The notes: a model not told the origin generated them from the letters alone. Shown: positions 1-9,618, counted from the stretch's first letter. The stretch: DNA of 64,000 bases from UBA6770 sp965660875 (GCA_965660875.1 CBFIBQ010000010.1:1-64000), one strand, 5' to 3'. A program made the numbers and translations.

Positions 1-1654
1 TTAATTGACCAGTAGCCGGATTACATATTACCGTATCGTTGGGCACCGTAACCTGATATGCCTCTGGTACGTGAACGATTATAGTATCGCGCACAAAACA
101 ATTTTGTACAATCTCGCCACACAACCCTCGAACATTTGGAACTTCAATCGCTAAAGCAGAGGTTTGGTTAGGTAAAAATTTTGCTGTTCGGTTCGTATCT
201 ACTCCAGGAGTCGTGTCTGGAAACCAGTTTACACCCGGAAGTAATGGATCGCCATACAAACTCGTCCATTTGAACGTATTACTACCGTAACCTTGCATAT
301 AAGCGGTATCCCCCTTACACACATACATGTCTGGATCCAATGCCGCTGAGGGTTTTACATCCAACTCAAATACTGAGAATCCACTACCGGGTATATTACA
401 GTTATCATCCGTAAAGGTCATAAAGAAACTCTTAATCGGATCAGCTCCCATGGTCGCTCTCCAAGTAAAACGCACAACAATTTTGTTACGCTGACCCACA
501 GATATAATATCCATGCGCGCATTTGGCATAACACGGGCTAAATTGGTCTCAACAAACAAAGTATCTCCTCTATCCGCGTCCTCCAAGGTATCTTCCCAAG
601 TAATCAAATCACCATTACACACTTCCAATTTATAGGTAGACAGTAAGGTAGCGCGTCCTGTAATATTTGAAATACCGCTAATATCTTCTGGAACCTTATT
701 ACTACAGGTTGCCACCTGAAACTGAACCTCACGATACGTTTTTCCCTTTAGGATACCCGTACAACGCTCGTACTCGCTGACATAAAAAGCCACAATAAAC
801 GAACCCGTTGTAGTAGGGGTAAACGAAATCAATCCAGTTGCAGGATCCAATACTAGACCAGGCAAAGCTCTGGTACAACTCACTCCTGTTCCCCGGGGAT
901 TCATACGCTGTAATACAGGGCGACCTCCTGTCCCAGTAGTAGCCCAAGGACAAACTGGATCAAAGCGCAAACTATCTCCTTCTCTATCATATGTACCTAT
1001 CCCATAAAATACATCCTGACCTACACAAACCGATGGAAATGGCTTCGCTTCATCTGCAAATACTGGTGCGCTGTTTGCTGGTGCACCTCCGGGGTTATTC
1101 CTCGGAGACCAAGCAGTATTTATAAAAGTCTCTAGCCCAGTATTACTACCACCTGTAAAATTTTGAACGCCGTTTCTACAGCAAGTACAACTCTTATATG
1201 TAAATCTCCAAGAATTACATCTTGGTAAGTCTACTGTACCTTCCCACACAAAGAGCTCATAACCATTTACACCACCGCGAACTTCACAACCCGTTTGCTG
1301 ACTCGTACATACATCAGATACATCACGTGCGCTTCTTGGATTGGGTCTATCGCCCGGCTTTGGTACATAAGGAACTGCTGTCAAAAGTATAGGGCCCAAA
1401 AGAGCACCCGATTGAGTACATTGCGCGTAAACCTCCTCTGGTCGTGTCCCACAGTTGTAGGTGGCTGTATTTCCTGTACCACAATACCTGAATGCGTAAA
1501 CGGTAATCTTATACCGCCATGAAGTGGTAGAACCGGGTGTTGGACCTACGTAATCGTAACGGATACTTCCACCTGCGAGGTGAGATGCAGTGGCGTCGTA
1601 ACTGAATGATAATCCAATGATTAAACCAAAAAATACAACTAATAATTTTTTCAT
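1..1654 (-). CDS. Secreted T9SS/gliding-type adhesin-like protein, N-terminal part (runs off window)
   Basis: The frame is open from an ATG at 1654 to the window edge, about 551 codons, so the C-terminus is missing. It starts with a signal peptide (MKKLLVVFFGLIIGL) and continues with ASHLAGG, the beginning of a module common in large Bacteroidota surface proteins that end in a gliding-motility/T9SS C-terminal domain. Cys-rich stretches (SCTCCRNG), NSAPVF and DREGDSL follow. The same landmarks occur in the complete protein encoded at 43495-45672, so the two are paralogous over roughly the first 350 residues. Further in, PKD/Ig-like segments appear (TVPNDTVICNP near the edge). It is probably exported by the type IX system and acts at the cell surface; the sorting domain itself lies outside the window. 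Confidence 0.8.
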   Translation of the reverse strand, partial: MKKLLVVFFGLIIGLSFSYDATASHLAGGSIRYDYVGPTPGSTTSWRYKITVYAFRYCGTGNTATYNCGTRPEEVYAQCTQSGALLGPILLTAVPYVPKPGDRPNPRSARDVSDVCTSQQTGCEVRGGVNGYELFVWEGTVDLPRCNSWRFTYKSCTCCRNGVQNFTGGSNTGLETFINTAWSPRNNPGGAPANSAPVFADEAKPFPSVCVGQDVFYGIGTYDREGDSLRFDPVCPWATTGTGGRPVLQRMNPRGTGVSCTRALPGLVLDPATGLISFTPTTTGSFIVAFYVSEYERCTGILKGKTYREVQFQVATCSNKVPEDISGISNITGRATLLSTYKLEVCNGDLITWEDTLEDADRGDTLFVETNLARVMPNARMDIISVGQRNKIVVRFTWRATMGADPIKSFFMTFTDDNCNIPGSGFSVFELDVKPSAALDPDMYVCKGDTAYMQGYGSNTFKWTSLYGDPLLPGVNWFPDTTPGVDTNRTAKFLPNQTSALAIEVPNVRGLCGEIVQNCFVRDTIIVHVPEAYQVTVPNDTVICNPATGQL

Positions 1655-1833
1655 AATGTGGGTTTTTTATTTTCTTCTTCGTATATCAGACGTGTCAAAA
1701 TAATTGAAGTTACCTGATTTTTATTAATAACCGGCCAAAATATGGATTTTATTTGAATTAAATAAAACTGAAAAAATCAAAATAGTACAACATCTCCAAT
1801 TAATATTGCAAACAACTGCTCAAATTACTTATC

Positions 1834-2274
1834 ATGATAGTAGAATCTTGCAATGCATTAATTAAAGATGAACACCAACTGATTTCTTCATTAGCCAATG
1901 TATCCGCAGCAATACACTCTGAATGGGATACTATTTGTTTCTGGACGGGGTTTTATCTGGTACACGAAAAAGAACTAACCCTAGGGCCGTTTCAAGGCCC
2001 TGTGGCTTGCACCAAAATAGCATACGGAAAAGGCGTTTGTGGTAATGCATGGAAAAACAACAAAACCATCATTGTACCTAATGTACATGAATATCCAGGA
2101 CACATTGCTTGTAACAGTCGGTCAAACTCAGAAATAGTAGTTCCAATCCGAGCAACAAATCGAGTTGTTGGAGTATTAGATATCGATAGTGAAAAATTGA
2201 ATGCGTTTAATGAGACGCACCAAAAAGAATTGGAGTTAATTTGTACATCCATTGCAGAACAATTTTTTACTTGA
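1834..2274 (+). CDS. msrC: Free methionine-(R)-sulfoxide reductase (GAF-domain fRMsr, YebR/MsrC-like)
   Basis: This 146-aa single GAF-domain protein should reduce free methionine-R-sulfoxide in the cytoplasm using thioredoxin-type reductant. The family signature is intact: FWTGFYL, then LGPFQGPVACT, GKGVCG, PGHIAC, NSEIVVPI and GVLDIDS. The three cysteines are C59, C69 and C93; their spacing (10 and 24) equals that of C84, C94 and C118 of the E. coli enzyme. Length fits the family. The next gene starts on its stop codon, so the two are probably co-transcribed and translationally coupled, although no functional link is obvious. Confidence 0.92.
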   Translation: MIVESCNALIKDEHQLISSLANVSAAIHSEWDTICFWTGFYLVHEKELTLGPFQGPVACTKIAYGKGVCGNAWKNNKTIIVPNVHEYPGHIACNSRSNSEIVVPIRATNRVVGVLDIDSEKLNAFNETHQKELELICTSIAEQFFT

Positions 2275-3866
2275 AACAGATAATTTTTATTTTTTTTGGA
2301 ATCGCCTTTTTTTCATGTGCTCAGGTGGGCACACCAAGTGGGGGCCCCAAAGATGATCAAGCTCCTAAAATAATAAAAGCTGATCCCAACATTGGGTCTA
2401 CAAATTTTTCAGGTACTGAACTCAAAATTGAGTTTGATGAGTTTATTGTTCTAAATCAAATAAAGCAAGAGGCCATCATTTCTCCACCTTCAGAAGAGGA
2501 TCCAGTATTTACTGTTAGCAATAAAACACTCAAAGTTTCTTTTGATGAAGCCCTCTTGCCAAATACTACGTACACTATCAACTTAGGTGAAGGGGTTAAA
2601 GATTTTCATGAAGGTGTATTGTTGGACTCTAACCTATTAGTGTTTTCTACCGGTGAATATATTGACTCACTAACTGTGAATGGGGTTTTAAAAGATGCCT
2701 ACACCCTTAAACCCATAGAAAAAGCATTGGTACTACTTTACGAAAGCTCAGAAGACTCGGTACCTTCGATGGAAAGGCCGTATTACTACACCAGAACCAA
2801 TAAGGACGGAGCGTTTAACTTCAACTACCTTAAAGCTGGTGCCTTTTCATTATTTGCACTCGATGATCAAAACAACAATAGACTTTACGACCTACCAAAT
2901 GAACAAATAGGCTTTACCTCTGAACGCATCAACACCCAAAAGACGGACAGTAATTATGTAGTCAAGTTATTTCAGCCAGACAACAAAACACAGTTCTTGA
3001 TTTCACTAAAAGAAGTTTCTCCAGGTAAATTAACGTTAATAATAAACAAGCCAGCTAAAAACATCGGACTCAATATTATAGGTCGAACATTTAAAAAAAG
3101 TTGGTTTACAAGCGATACAACGCTTGCTGGAGACACAATACAACTTTGGACAGATCTTGGGCAAAGTGTGGACACCAACCTAGCCATTCAAGTGCTTGCC
3201 GAAGGTGAAATTTTAGATACTGTAAGCTTAAAACTCAACTTATTTGATTCGGCAATGCTACCCCTTCCTGAAATAACTCTGAATGTGGAAAATGGAACAG
3301 CAAAATACTTCAATAGCATTATCCTGCATTCAAGCAGTCCAATTGAGACTTACCTAAAGGAATTACTACTTGTGATTGGCACCAATGACACCGCAATTGT
3401 TGGAGTAAAACAAATTGGCTCAAGAAAGTTGTTATTAGATACCACTCTTGAGCAGGAGCAAAGCTATGAGCTTTTCATGCCCGACTCATTAATAAAAAAC
3501 ACACTCGGCTATTACTCCGAACAAACAACAGTTCAATTCAAAACGAAAAGTGATATTGAATACGCTAACCTCCAACTTGAAATTGAACTTCCTCCAGATT
3601 CAGACCCGGTAATTCTTCAGATGATGGCCACATCTAACCAAATAATTCAACAAACTTTACTGAGTACAGACACTACGTTGAGCTATTCTAATTTATCTCC
3701 AGGTAATTTCCAGTTTAAAATGATATTTGATAAAAACAAAGACGGCAAATGGACCACGGGTACCTATATTCCTAGAACACAACCCGAGCGGGTCATTTTT
3801 TACCCAGAAAAACTAGAAATGAAAGAAGGTTGGGACAAAAATATAAAATGGGTTATCCCTGAATAG
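2271..3866 (+). CDS. Ig-like-domain lipoprotein
   Basis: The reading frame is open from 2241, but I prefer the TTG at 2271, which overlaps the msrC TGA stop (TTGA). It gives a compact lipoprotein signal (MKQIIFIFFGIAFFSC, lipidated Cys at residue 16) and a 531-aa product. After the lipobox comes GTPSGGPKDDQAPK, typical of Bacteroidota lipoproteins with an N-terminal bacterial Ig-like (Big_5-type) domain at about residues 25-120. A carboxypeptidase-regulatory-like segment (VNGVLKDAYTLKPIEKALVLLY) follows, then beta-rich sequence. It is probably anchored in the cell envelope; the exact role is unknown. Its stop overlaps the stop of the convergent amidase gene by 14 bp. Confidence 0.8.
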   Translation: MKQIIFIFFGIAFFSCAQVGTPSGGPKDDQAPKIIKADPNIGSTNFSGTELKIEFDEFIVLNQIKQEAIISPPSEEDPVFTVSNKTLKVSFDEALLPNTTYTINLGEGVKDFHEGVLLDSNLLVFSTGEYIDSLTVNGVLKDAYTLKPIEKALVLLYESSEDSVPSMERPYYYTRTNKDGAFNFNYLKAGAFSLFALDDQNNNRLYDLPNEQIGFTSERINTQKTDSNYVVKLFQPDNKTQFLISLKEVSPGKLTLIINKPAKNIGLNIIGRTFKKSWFTSDTTLAGDTIQLWTDLGQSVDTNLAIQVLAEGEILDTVSLKLNLFDSAMLPLPEITLNVENGTAKYFNSIILHSSSPIETYLKELLLVIGTNDTAIVGVKQIGSRKLLLDTTLEQEQSYELFMPDSLIKNTLGYYSEQTTVQFKTKSDIEYANLQLEIELPPDSDPVILQMMATSNQIIQQTLLSTDTTLSYSNLSPGNFQFKMIFDKNKDGKWTTGTYIPRTQPERVIFYPEKLEMKEGWDKNIKWVIPE

Positions 3867-4629
3867 AAAAACTGTCTGCGTCTAAATACGTAGGAAACTT
3901 TGTCCTAAAAGCCTTTAATTCGCTGTACTTAAGCGTGGCAGTTCGAACACCTTCAATTGGCTTATCGAAATCAGCAACTGTTTCTCCCTTGGCATTATAT
4001 ACCGCAGAATTACCAACGTAATCTATTCCTTTTCCATCCCGGCCTATTCTATTTACAGCGATAACCGGACTCAAATTTTCTATTGCTCTTGCTTTGCACA
4101 ATATTTCCCATGCGCTATCGCGTGCTGCTGGCCAATTTGCGATATATATCAAGGCATCATAATCGTTTTGATTTCTGCTCCAAACCGGAAACCTCAAATC
4201 GTAGCAAATTAGAGGACATATGCGCCAACCTTTTATGATGGGATAAATCTTCAAGTCGCCTTCTGAAAATTGCTCATCCTCCCCAGCCATTCTGAACAAA
4301 TGCCTTTTGTCGTAATGGCTCATTTTCCCATCAGGACGCATCCAAATCAACCGATTATAAAAACCTGATTCCGTTTGGATTATTAAACTACCCAGCACTG
4401 TTGCGCCTTTTTTATCTGCTACCTTCCGCATCCAATCAATGGTACTGCCGTCCATTTTTTCGGCCTGAAAGGTAACATCCATGGTAAACCCTGTGGTGAA
4501 CATTTCAGGCAGAACAATTAAGTCTGTTCTGTCCACAGATAAAAGTAACGAGTCAATCTTTTTTAAGTTTTTAGCTGGATTTTGCCACGCTATATCGTAT
4601 TGAACAATCGAAACTTTTAAATCGGGCAT
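3853..4629 (-). CDS. Carbon-nitrogen hydrolase, likely omega-amidase (YafV-like)
   Basis: This 258-aa nitrilase-superfamily protein has the catalytic triad E42 (VLPEMFTTGF), K108 (HYDKRHLF) and C142 (LICYDLRFP). The motif set fits omega-amidases, which hydrolyse 2-oxoglutaramate or 2-oxosuccinamate to the dicarboxylic acid plus ammonia. The gene begins one base after the stop of the aminotransferase gene at 4631-5788. That enzyme belongs to a family using methionine and glutamine, so the pair could form a glutamine-transaminase/omega-amidase route. The substrate assignment rests on family and context. Confidence 0.85.
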   Translation of the reverse strand: MPDLKVSIVQYDIAWQNPAKNLKKIDSLLLSVDRTDLIVLPEMFTTGFTMDVTFQAEKMDGSTIDWMRKVADKKGATVLGSLIIQTESGFYNRLIWMRPDGKMSHYDKRHLFRMAGEDEQFSEGDLKIYPIIKGWRICPLICYDLRFPVWSRNQNDYDALIYIANWPAARDSAWEILCKARAIENLSPVIAVNRIGRDGKGIDYVGNSAVYNAKGETVADFDKPIEGVRTATLKYSELKAFRTKFPTYLDADSFSIQG

Positions 4630-4630
4630 A

Positions 4631-5788
4631 TCAAATAGTGCTTAAAATTTTTGCTGCCGCAGCAATTGTTTCGTCTTGCTTTGCAAAACAAAACCGCAGC
4701 ACATTATTATGTACAGGTTGATGATAAAACACTGAGACTGGTATTGAGCTCACCTTGAGTTCTTTTGTTAATCGAATTGCTAGCTCAGTATCTTTTTCGT
4801 CACTAATTTCTTTATATCCCAACAACTGAAAATAAGTTCCTGCGCTTGGCCTAATCTCAAACCTGGAATCTTTCAACAAGGAGTTGAACAAGTCCCGCTT
4901 GTATTGATACATACTTCCAATATTCGCGTAATGCGCACTGTCCATTAAATATTCTGCCAATGCTGCTTGCATAGGATGGTTGCATGCAAATGCTTGAAAC
5001 TGATGTGTTTTACGGAACTCTCGCATCATTTTCTCAGGCGCCACGCAATAGCCCAGTTTCCAACCCGTAGCGTGAAACGTTTTACCAAATGAATACACTA
5101 TAAAGCTTCGCTCCGCCAGCTTGGGAAAACGTGCTACACTTTGATGTTCGTATCCATCAAATATGATGTGTTCGTATACCTCATCACTCAAAATCATGAT
5201 GTCGCTATTGGAGGTTATTTTTTCCAACTCAATCATATCCTTAGCTGAAAGGATGGTGCCGGTAGGGTTGTGCGGTGTGTTTATTATAATGAGCTTGGTT
5301 CTGTAATTTACTGTTTTCTTAACTTCCTCCCAATCAATTTGATAATAAGGTGGTTGCATTTGAATGTAAATTGGTTTTCCACCATTTAATTCGATTGTTG
5401 GCCCATAACAATCGTAAGCGGGGGTGAATAAAACCACCTCATCTCCTTCCTTAATCACCGCTGAAATAGCCGAGTATATTGCTTGCGTGGCGCCGGCTGT
5501 TAAAGTCACCTCGGATTCGGGATCGTATTCAGTACTATACGCCTGCTCCATTTTAGCAGCTAATGCCTGCCTCAGTGGAAGTATACCTGGCATAGGAGCG
5601 TACTGGTTATAGCCTTCCTTCAAATACTTATCCACCAGATTTAATAAAATTGGGTCAACCCCAAAATCAGGAAAACCTTGACTCAAGTTAATGGCATTCT
5701 CTTGCGCACTCAATGCTGACATGGTAGCAAAAATGCTCGTGCCAACTTGTGGTAACTTTGAACTTAGTGAACCTTTAAATTCGGGCAT
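4631..5788 (-). CDS. PLP-dependent methionine/glutamine aminotransferase (YbdL-like)
   Basis: This 385-aa class I/II aminotransferase has the family start (INLSQGFPDF), the PLP-phosphate region (LTAGATQAIY), N174 in TPHNPTG, D202 in SDEVYEH and the Schiff-base lysine K236 in YSFGKTFHATGWK. The N-terminal sequence is closest to the YbdL/kynurenine-aminotransferase-like group, which transaminates methionine, glutamine and aromatic amino acids with 2-oxo acids. It forms an operon with the downstream omega-amidase, which would make glutamine-dependent transamination irreversible. A possible -7 element TAAGTTTG lies at 5812-5819 on the minus strand, just upstream. Since kmo and kynU are also in the window, kynurenine is a possible alternative substrate, but the genes are 20 kb apart. 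Confidence 0.88.
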   Translation of the reverse strand: MPEFKGSLSSKLPQVGTSIFATMSALSAQENAINLSQGFPDFGVDPILLNLVDKYLKEGYNQYAPMPGILPLRQALAAKMEQAYSTEYDPESEVTLTAGATQAIYSAISAVIKEGDEVVLFTPAYDCYGPTIELNGGKPIYIQMQPPYYQIDWEEVKKTVNYRTKLIIINTPHNPTGTILSAKDMIELEKITSNSDIMILSDEVYEHIIFDGYEHQSVARFPKLAERSFIVYSFGKTFHATGWKLGYCVAPEKMMREFRKTHQFQAFACNHPMQAALAEYLMDSAHYANIGSMYQYKRDLFNSLLKDSRFEIRPSAGTYFQLLGYKEISDEKDTELAIRLTKELKVSSIPVSVFYHQPVHNNVLRFCFAKQDETIAAAAKILSTI

Positions 5789-5899
5789 TCTTTAGGTAGT
5801 TTTATCTAGCGCAAACTTACAAGTTCAATCGCTTTTAATTAGAGCATCGCATCGAACTGGGGTTTATTTTATTAACACTAGCTCAAGCAATTACAAAAA

Positions 5900-5921
5900 A
5901 AAGCCCTACGAATAGGGCTTT
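5900..5921 (-). terminator. Intrinsic terminator of the sdhCAB operon
   Basis: Perfect 9-bp inverted repeat (AAAGCCCTA / TAGGGCTTT) with a 4-nt loop, followed on the minus strand by a T run (complement of 5893-5899). It lies 22 bp past the sdhB stop codon. Confidence 0.88.
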
Positions 5922-5943
5922 AAAAATATTATGTGTTTATAAT

Positions 5944-6696
5944 CTACTTCTCCGACGACAATGAAGCCGATAGATACTCACGATTCATTCTGGCAATATT
6001 CTCAAGTGAAATTCCCTTAGGACATTCTACTTCACAAGCTCCCGTATTGGTGCAGTTTCCAAATCCTTCATGGTCCATTTGCTCCACCATGTGAAGGGCT
6101 CTTCTTTTAGCTTCTGGCTGACCCTGAGGCAATAAAGAAAGTTGACTAACCTTAGCAGATACAAATAACATTGCAGAAGCATTTTTACACGTGGCTACGC
6201 ACGCACCACAACCTATACAAGTTGCGGCATCAAACGCATTATCAGCATCTTCTTTTGGAATTGGGGTTGCGTTAGCATCTTGCGTATTACCTGAAGTATT
6301 TACTGAAACAAACCCACCAGCATTCATTATTCTATCAAATGATGAACGGTCTACCACCAAGTCTTTCACCACCGGAAATGCGTTTGCTCTCCACGGTTCT
6401 ATATGAATAGTTTCTCCATCGCTAAATTTTCTCATGTGTAACTGACAGGTGGTTACCTTTCGGTCGGGACCATGTGCCTCACCATTGATATACAATGAAC
6501 AAGAACCGCAAATCCCTTCTCTGCAGTCATGATCAAAAGCTATAGGGTCATCTCCCTTTTCAATCAAATCGTTATTCAACAAATCCATCATCTCTAAGAA
6601 TGATGAATCTGGCGAAACGCCTTTGATTGGGTAGGTTTTCATTTCACCTTTAGCATCTTTATTTTTCTGTCTCCAAATCTTTAACGTTAAATCCAT
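5944..6696 (-). CDS. sdhB: Succinate dehydrogenase/fumarate reductase iron-sulfur subunit
   Basis: This 250-aa subunit carries electrons from SdhA to the membrane quinone pool. The [2Fe-2S] ligands are C58, C63, C66 (DCREGICGSC) and C84. The C-terminal ferredoxin domain holds C160, C163, C166 and C170 (CIGCGACVATC), then C215, C221 and C225, supplying the [4Fe-4S] and [3Fe-4S] centres. Length and cluster spacing fit type B enzymes of Bacteroidota. It is the last gene of sdhC-sdhA-sdhB, 26 bp after sdhA, and is followed by a clear terminator. Confidence 0.97.
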   Translation of the reverse strand: MDLTLKIWRQKNKDAKGEMKTYPIKGVSPDSSFLEMMDLLNNDLIEKGDDPIAFDHDCREGICGSCSLYINGEAHGPDRKVTTCQLHMRKFSDGETIHIEPWRANAFPVVKDLVVDRSSFDRIMNAGGFVSVNTSGNTQDANATPIPKEDADNAFDAATCIGCGACVATCKNASAMLFVSAKVSQLSLLPQGQPEAKRRALHMVEQMDHEGFGNCTNTGACEVECPKGISLENIARMNREYLSASLSSEK

Positions 6697-6722
6697 AACT
6701 TCTAGTTATTAATTACAAGTAA

Positions 6723-8726
6723 CTACTTGTAACTACGTTGTTTTAATTCAATATCTTTAAACTCCAATTCTTCTTTGTGAAGAACTGCATCTTTTGGTTC
6801 ACCCGTATACTCCCAAGCTGCTACATAAGCATAATTTGAGTCATCTCTTAAGGCTTCCCCTTCTTCAGTTTGCGATTCCTCTCTAAAGTGACCACCGCAA
6901 GACTCATTTCGTTCAAGTGCATCTTTTGCAAAGAGCTCACCCAATTCTAAAAAGTCTGCGACTCGCCCTGCTTTTTCCAATTCTGGGTTTAATTCATCTA
7001 CACTTCCTGGCACTCTTACATCTTTCCAAAATTCTTTTCTTATTTGTTGAATTTCAGCAATAGCCTCCTTTAGACCTTGCTCGCTGCGCGCCATACCAAC
7101 TTTATCCCACATTACCTTACCCAATCTCTTGTGGAAATAATCAACGGAATGTTTCCCATTATTATTTACCAACTTATTGAGTTCGCTTTTAACTGATTCC
7201 TCAGCTTCAGCAAATTCAGGAAGATCGGTTGATATTGATCCCGTTCTAATATCATTGGCCAAGTAATCGCCAATTGTGTAAGGCAACACAAAATAACCAT
7301 CGGCAAGACCTTGCATAAGCGCCGAAGCTCCTAATCTGTTGGCTCCGTGGTCTGAGAAATTCGCCTCTCCCAGTGCATAGCATCCAGGAATGGTAGTCAT
7401 CAAATTGTAATCCACCCAAATACCACCCATTGTATAATGTACGGCAGGATATATCATCATAGGAGTCTTATAGGGGTTTTCGTCAACGATTTTTTCGTAC
7501 ATCTGAAACAGGTTACCGTATTTGGCTTCCACCACTTTTTCTCCTAAGGCTCTAATCTCGTCTTGACTCGCGTTCTCAATACCCTCTACGGTAGCTTTCT
7601 CTTTACCGTATCGCATTATAGCAGAATTAAAGTCAAGATACACAGCCTCTCCCGTTTTATTGACTCCAAAACCTGCATCACAGCGCTCCTTTGCAGCTCT
7701 AGAAGCCACATCTCGCGGCACTAAGTTTCCGAATGCTGGATACCTACGCTCTAGGTAGTAATCGCGTTCTTCTTCTTTCAGTTGTGTAGGCTTCAATTTT
7801 CCAGCTCGAATCGCTTCAACATCCTCTTTTTTCTTTGGAACCCAAATTCTACCATCATTCCTGAGGGACTCCGACATCAATGTAAGTTTAGCTTGGTGTT
7901 CACCAGAACGTGGAATACATGTTGGGTGAATCTGAGTGTAACAAGGGTTTGCAAAATACGCTCCTTTTTTATGCACCTTCCAAGCTGCAGTCACGTTTGA
8001 ACCCATTGCGTTGGTTGAAAGAAAAAATACGTTGCCATATCCTCCAGAACAAATAACCACAGCATGAGCCGAATGTCTTTCAATTTCCCCAGTAACTAAG
8101 TTTCTCGCAATGATTCCTCGTGCCTTTCCGTCTACTTTGACAACATCGAGCATCTCGTGACGGTTATACATTTTAATTTTTCCCTTTCCGATTTGACGAG
8201 ACATTGCCGAATAGGCTCCTAACAATAATTGTTGCCCTGTTTGACCTTTAGCATAAAATGTTCTAGATACCAGCACTCCACCAAATGAGCGATTGTCTAA
8301 CAACCCACCGTAATCTCTAGCAAAAGGCACTCCTTGAGCTACACACTGGTCAATGATATTTGCCGAAACCTCTGCCAATCTATAAACGTTTGCTTCTCTT
8401 GATCGATAATCACCTCCTTTTACCGTGTCATAGAATAAACGGTAAGTTGAGTCACCATCATTCTGATAGTTTTTAGCAGCATTAATTCCTCCTTGAGCGG
8501 CAATGGAATGCGCCCTTCGAGGAGAGTCTTGAAAACAAAATGCTTTTACATTGTACCCCATCTCTGCAAGAGATGCTGATGCCGAACCACCAGCCAATCC
8601 TGTTCCTACAACAATTACGTCAATTAAACGCTTATTTGCAGGGTTTACAACATTGATGTTATTTTTATGCTTCGTCCATTTTTCAGCTATTGGACCTTCT
8701 GGAATTTTTGCATCTAACTTTGTCAT
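6723..8726 (-). CDS. sdhA: Succinate dehydrogenase flavoprotein subunit
   Basis: The 667-aa catalytic subunit oxidises succinate to fumarate in the TCA cycle at the cytoplasmic face of the inner membrane. The FAD-binding Rossmann motif is DVIVVGTGLAGGSAS at about residues 36-50. The HSIAAQGG segment around the covalent flavin histidine, the HPTCIPRSGEHQ substrate region and the DHGANRLGASALMQG flavin region are all present. The long form is typical of type B (Bacteroidota) enzymes. It sits 15 bp downstream of sdhC in the same operon. Confidence 0.97.
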   Translation of the reverse strand: MTKLDAKIPEGPIAEKWTKHKNNINVVNPANKRLIDVIVVGTGLAGGSASASLAEMGYNVKAFCFQDSPRRAHSIAAQGGINAAKNYQNDGDSTYRLFYDTVKGGDYRSREANVYRLAEVSANIIDQCVAQGVPFARDYGGLLDNRSFGGVLVSRTFYAKGQTGQQLLLGAYSAMSRQIGKGKIKMYNRHEMLDVVKVDGKARGIIARNLVTGEIERHSAHAVVICSGGYGNVFFLSTNAMGSNVTAAWKVHKKGAYFANPCYTQIHPTCIPRSGEHQAKLTLMSESLRNDGRIWVPKKKEDVEAIRAGKLKPTQLKEEERDYYLERRYPAFGNLVPRDVASRAAKERCDAGFGVNKTGEAVYLDFNSAIMRYGKEKATVEGIENASQDEIRALGEKVVEAKYGNLFQMYEKIVDENPYKTPMMIYPAVHYTMGGIWVDYNLMTTIPGCYALGEANFSDHGANRLGASALMQGLADGYFVLPYTIGDYLANDIRTGSISTDLPEFAEAEESVKSELNKLVNNNGKHSVDYFHKRLGKVMWDKVGMARSEQGLKEAIAEIQQIRKEFWKDVRVPGSVDELNPELEKAGRVADFLELGELFAKDALERNESCGGHFREESQTEEGEALRDDSNYAYVAAWEYTGEPKDAVLHKEELEFKDIELKQRSYK

Positions 8727-8741
8727 AATATCTGAATTGGA

Positions 8742-9422
8742 TTATGCGTTTAAAAAATGATAAATAGCAATTGTAACGAAACCAAGCGGTACCATGATTG
8801 CATATATGTCACCTAATTTTTTGATTATGGGTGTATATTTTTTGTGTCTAAATCCCACCGATTGGAATGCCGATTGAAATCCGTGCAACAGGTGCAGAGC
8901 TAAAAACAAAAAGGATACTACGTAAATTCCCGTTCGAATTGGATCGTGAAATTTATGTTGTAATTCTTCAAAATATCTAAACTCGCCAGCGGCATTTAAA
9001 CCCGACAAGTCTCCTTGAATGTACTTTACATTCATTTCTGGAAACCAAAAATCATAGAAATGCAATCCTAAAAACAGCATAATCATAATGCCTGTGATAA
9101 TCATGTTCCTTGACATCCACGTTGCATTTTCGCTGGGCTTATTCATTGCGTACTTTACGGCCCGAGCGTTATTGTTTTGCATTTCTAACACAATACCCAT
9201 TCCCAAATGAAATACTACACCAAACGCGAGTACCGGCTGCAATGCAAATTGAACCAATGGGTTTGTTCCCATAAAATGGGAAACTGAGTTGAACATTTCT
9301 GGGGATATTACCGACAGCATATTAATTACACAATGCTGCAATAGAAACACAAGCAAGAAAAAACCCGAGAGGGCCATAAAAAACTTTCTTGTGATTGACG
9401 TCATTCCGTTCGTTGTTGACAT
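8742..9422 (-). CDS. sdhC: Succinate dehydrogenase cytochrome b subunit (type B, single anchor)
   Basis: This 226-aa protein with about five hydrophobic segments is the haem b membrane anchor (b558-type). A single anchor gene instead of separate sdhC and sdhD is the type B arrangement. Histidines placed in or next to membrane segments (FLLQHCVINML, VVFHLGMG, FLGLHFYDFW, ALHLLHGFQS) are candidate haem ligands. It is the first gene of the operon. A -7 element TACATTTG lies at 9449-9456, giving a leader of about 20 nt. Confidence 0.93.
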   Translation of the reverse strand: MSTTNGMTSITRKFFMALSGFFLLVFLLQHCVINMLSVISPEMFNSVSHFMGTNPLVQFALQPVLAFGVVFHLGMGIVLEMQNNNARAVKYAMNKPSENATWMSRNMIITGIMIMLFLGLHFYDFWFPEMNVKYIQGDLSGLNAAGEFRYFEELQHKFHDPIRTGIYVVSFLFLALHLLHGFQSAFQSVGFRHKKYTPIIKKLGDIYAIMVPLGFVTIAIYHFLNA

Positions 9423-9448
9423 AGAATTAATGTATTTGTAATTGAGAA

Positions 9449-9456
9449 CAAATGTA
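9449..9456 (-). promoter_or_regulatory. Candidate -7 element of the sdhCAB promoter
   Basis: TACATTTG on the minus strand matches the Bacteroidota TAnnTTTG consensus, 26 bp before the sdhC start codon. No good TTG is seen at the -33 position, so the promoter may be weak or need an activator. Confidence 0.5.
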
Positions 9457-9590
9457 AACGCTGGTTGGTTTTAGCTTTCTTTTTGCTGTTTTATTATTTC
9501 TTTTTTGGAATGATTCTAAATAAGTCAAACTATTCAAGTATAGCTGGACTAAAGAAAAGCAAGAGACCTCAAAAAATCCTTAGAGAATGA

Positions 9591-9598
9591 TAAATTTG
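9591..9598 (+). promoter_or_regulatory. Candidate -7 element of the pepP promoter
   Basis: TAAATTTG matches TAnnTTTG and lies 20 bp before the pepP ATG. A clear -33 TTG was not found. Confidence 0.45.
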
Positions 9599-9618
9599 GA
9601 GTCCAATAAAAATTCGAT

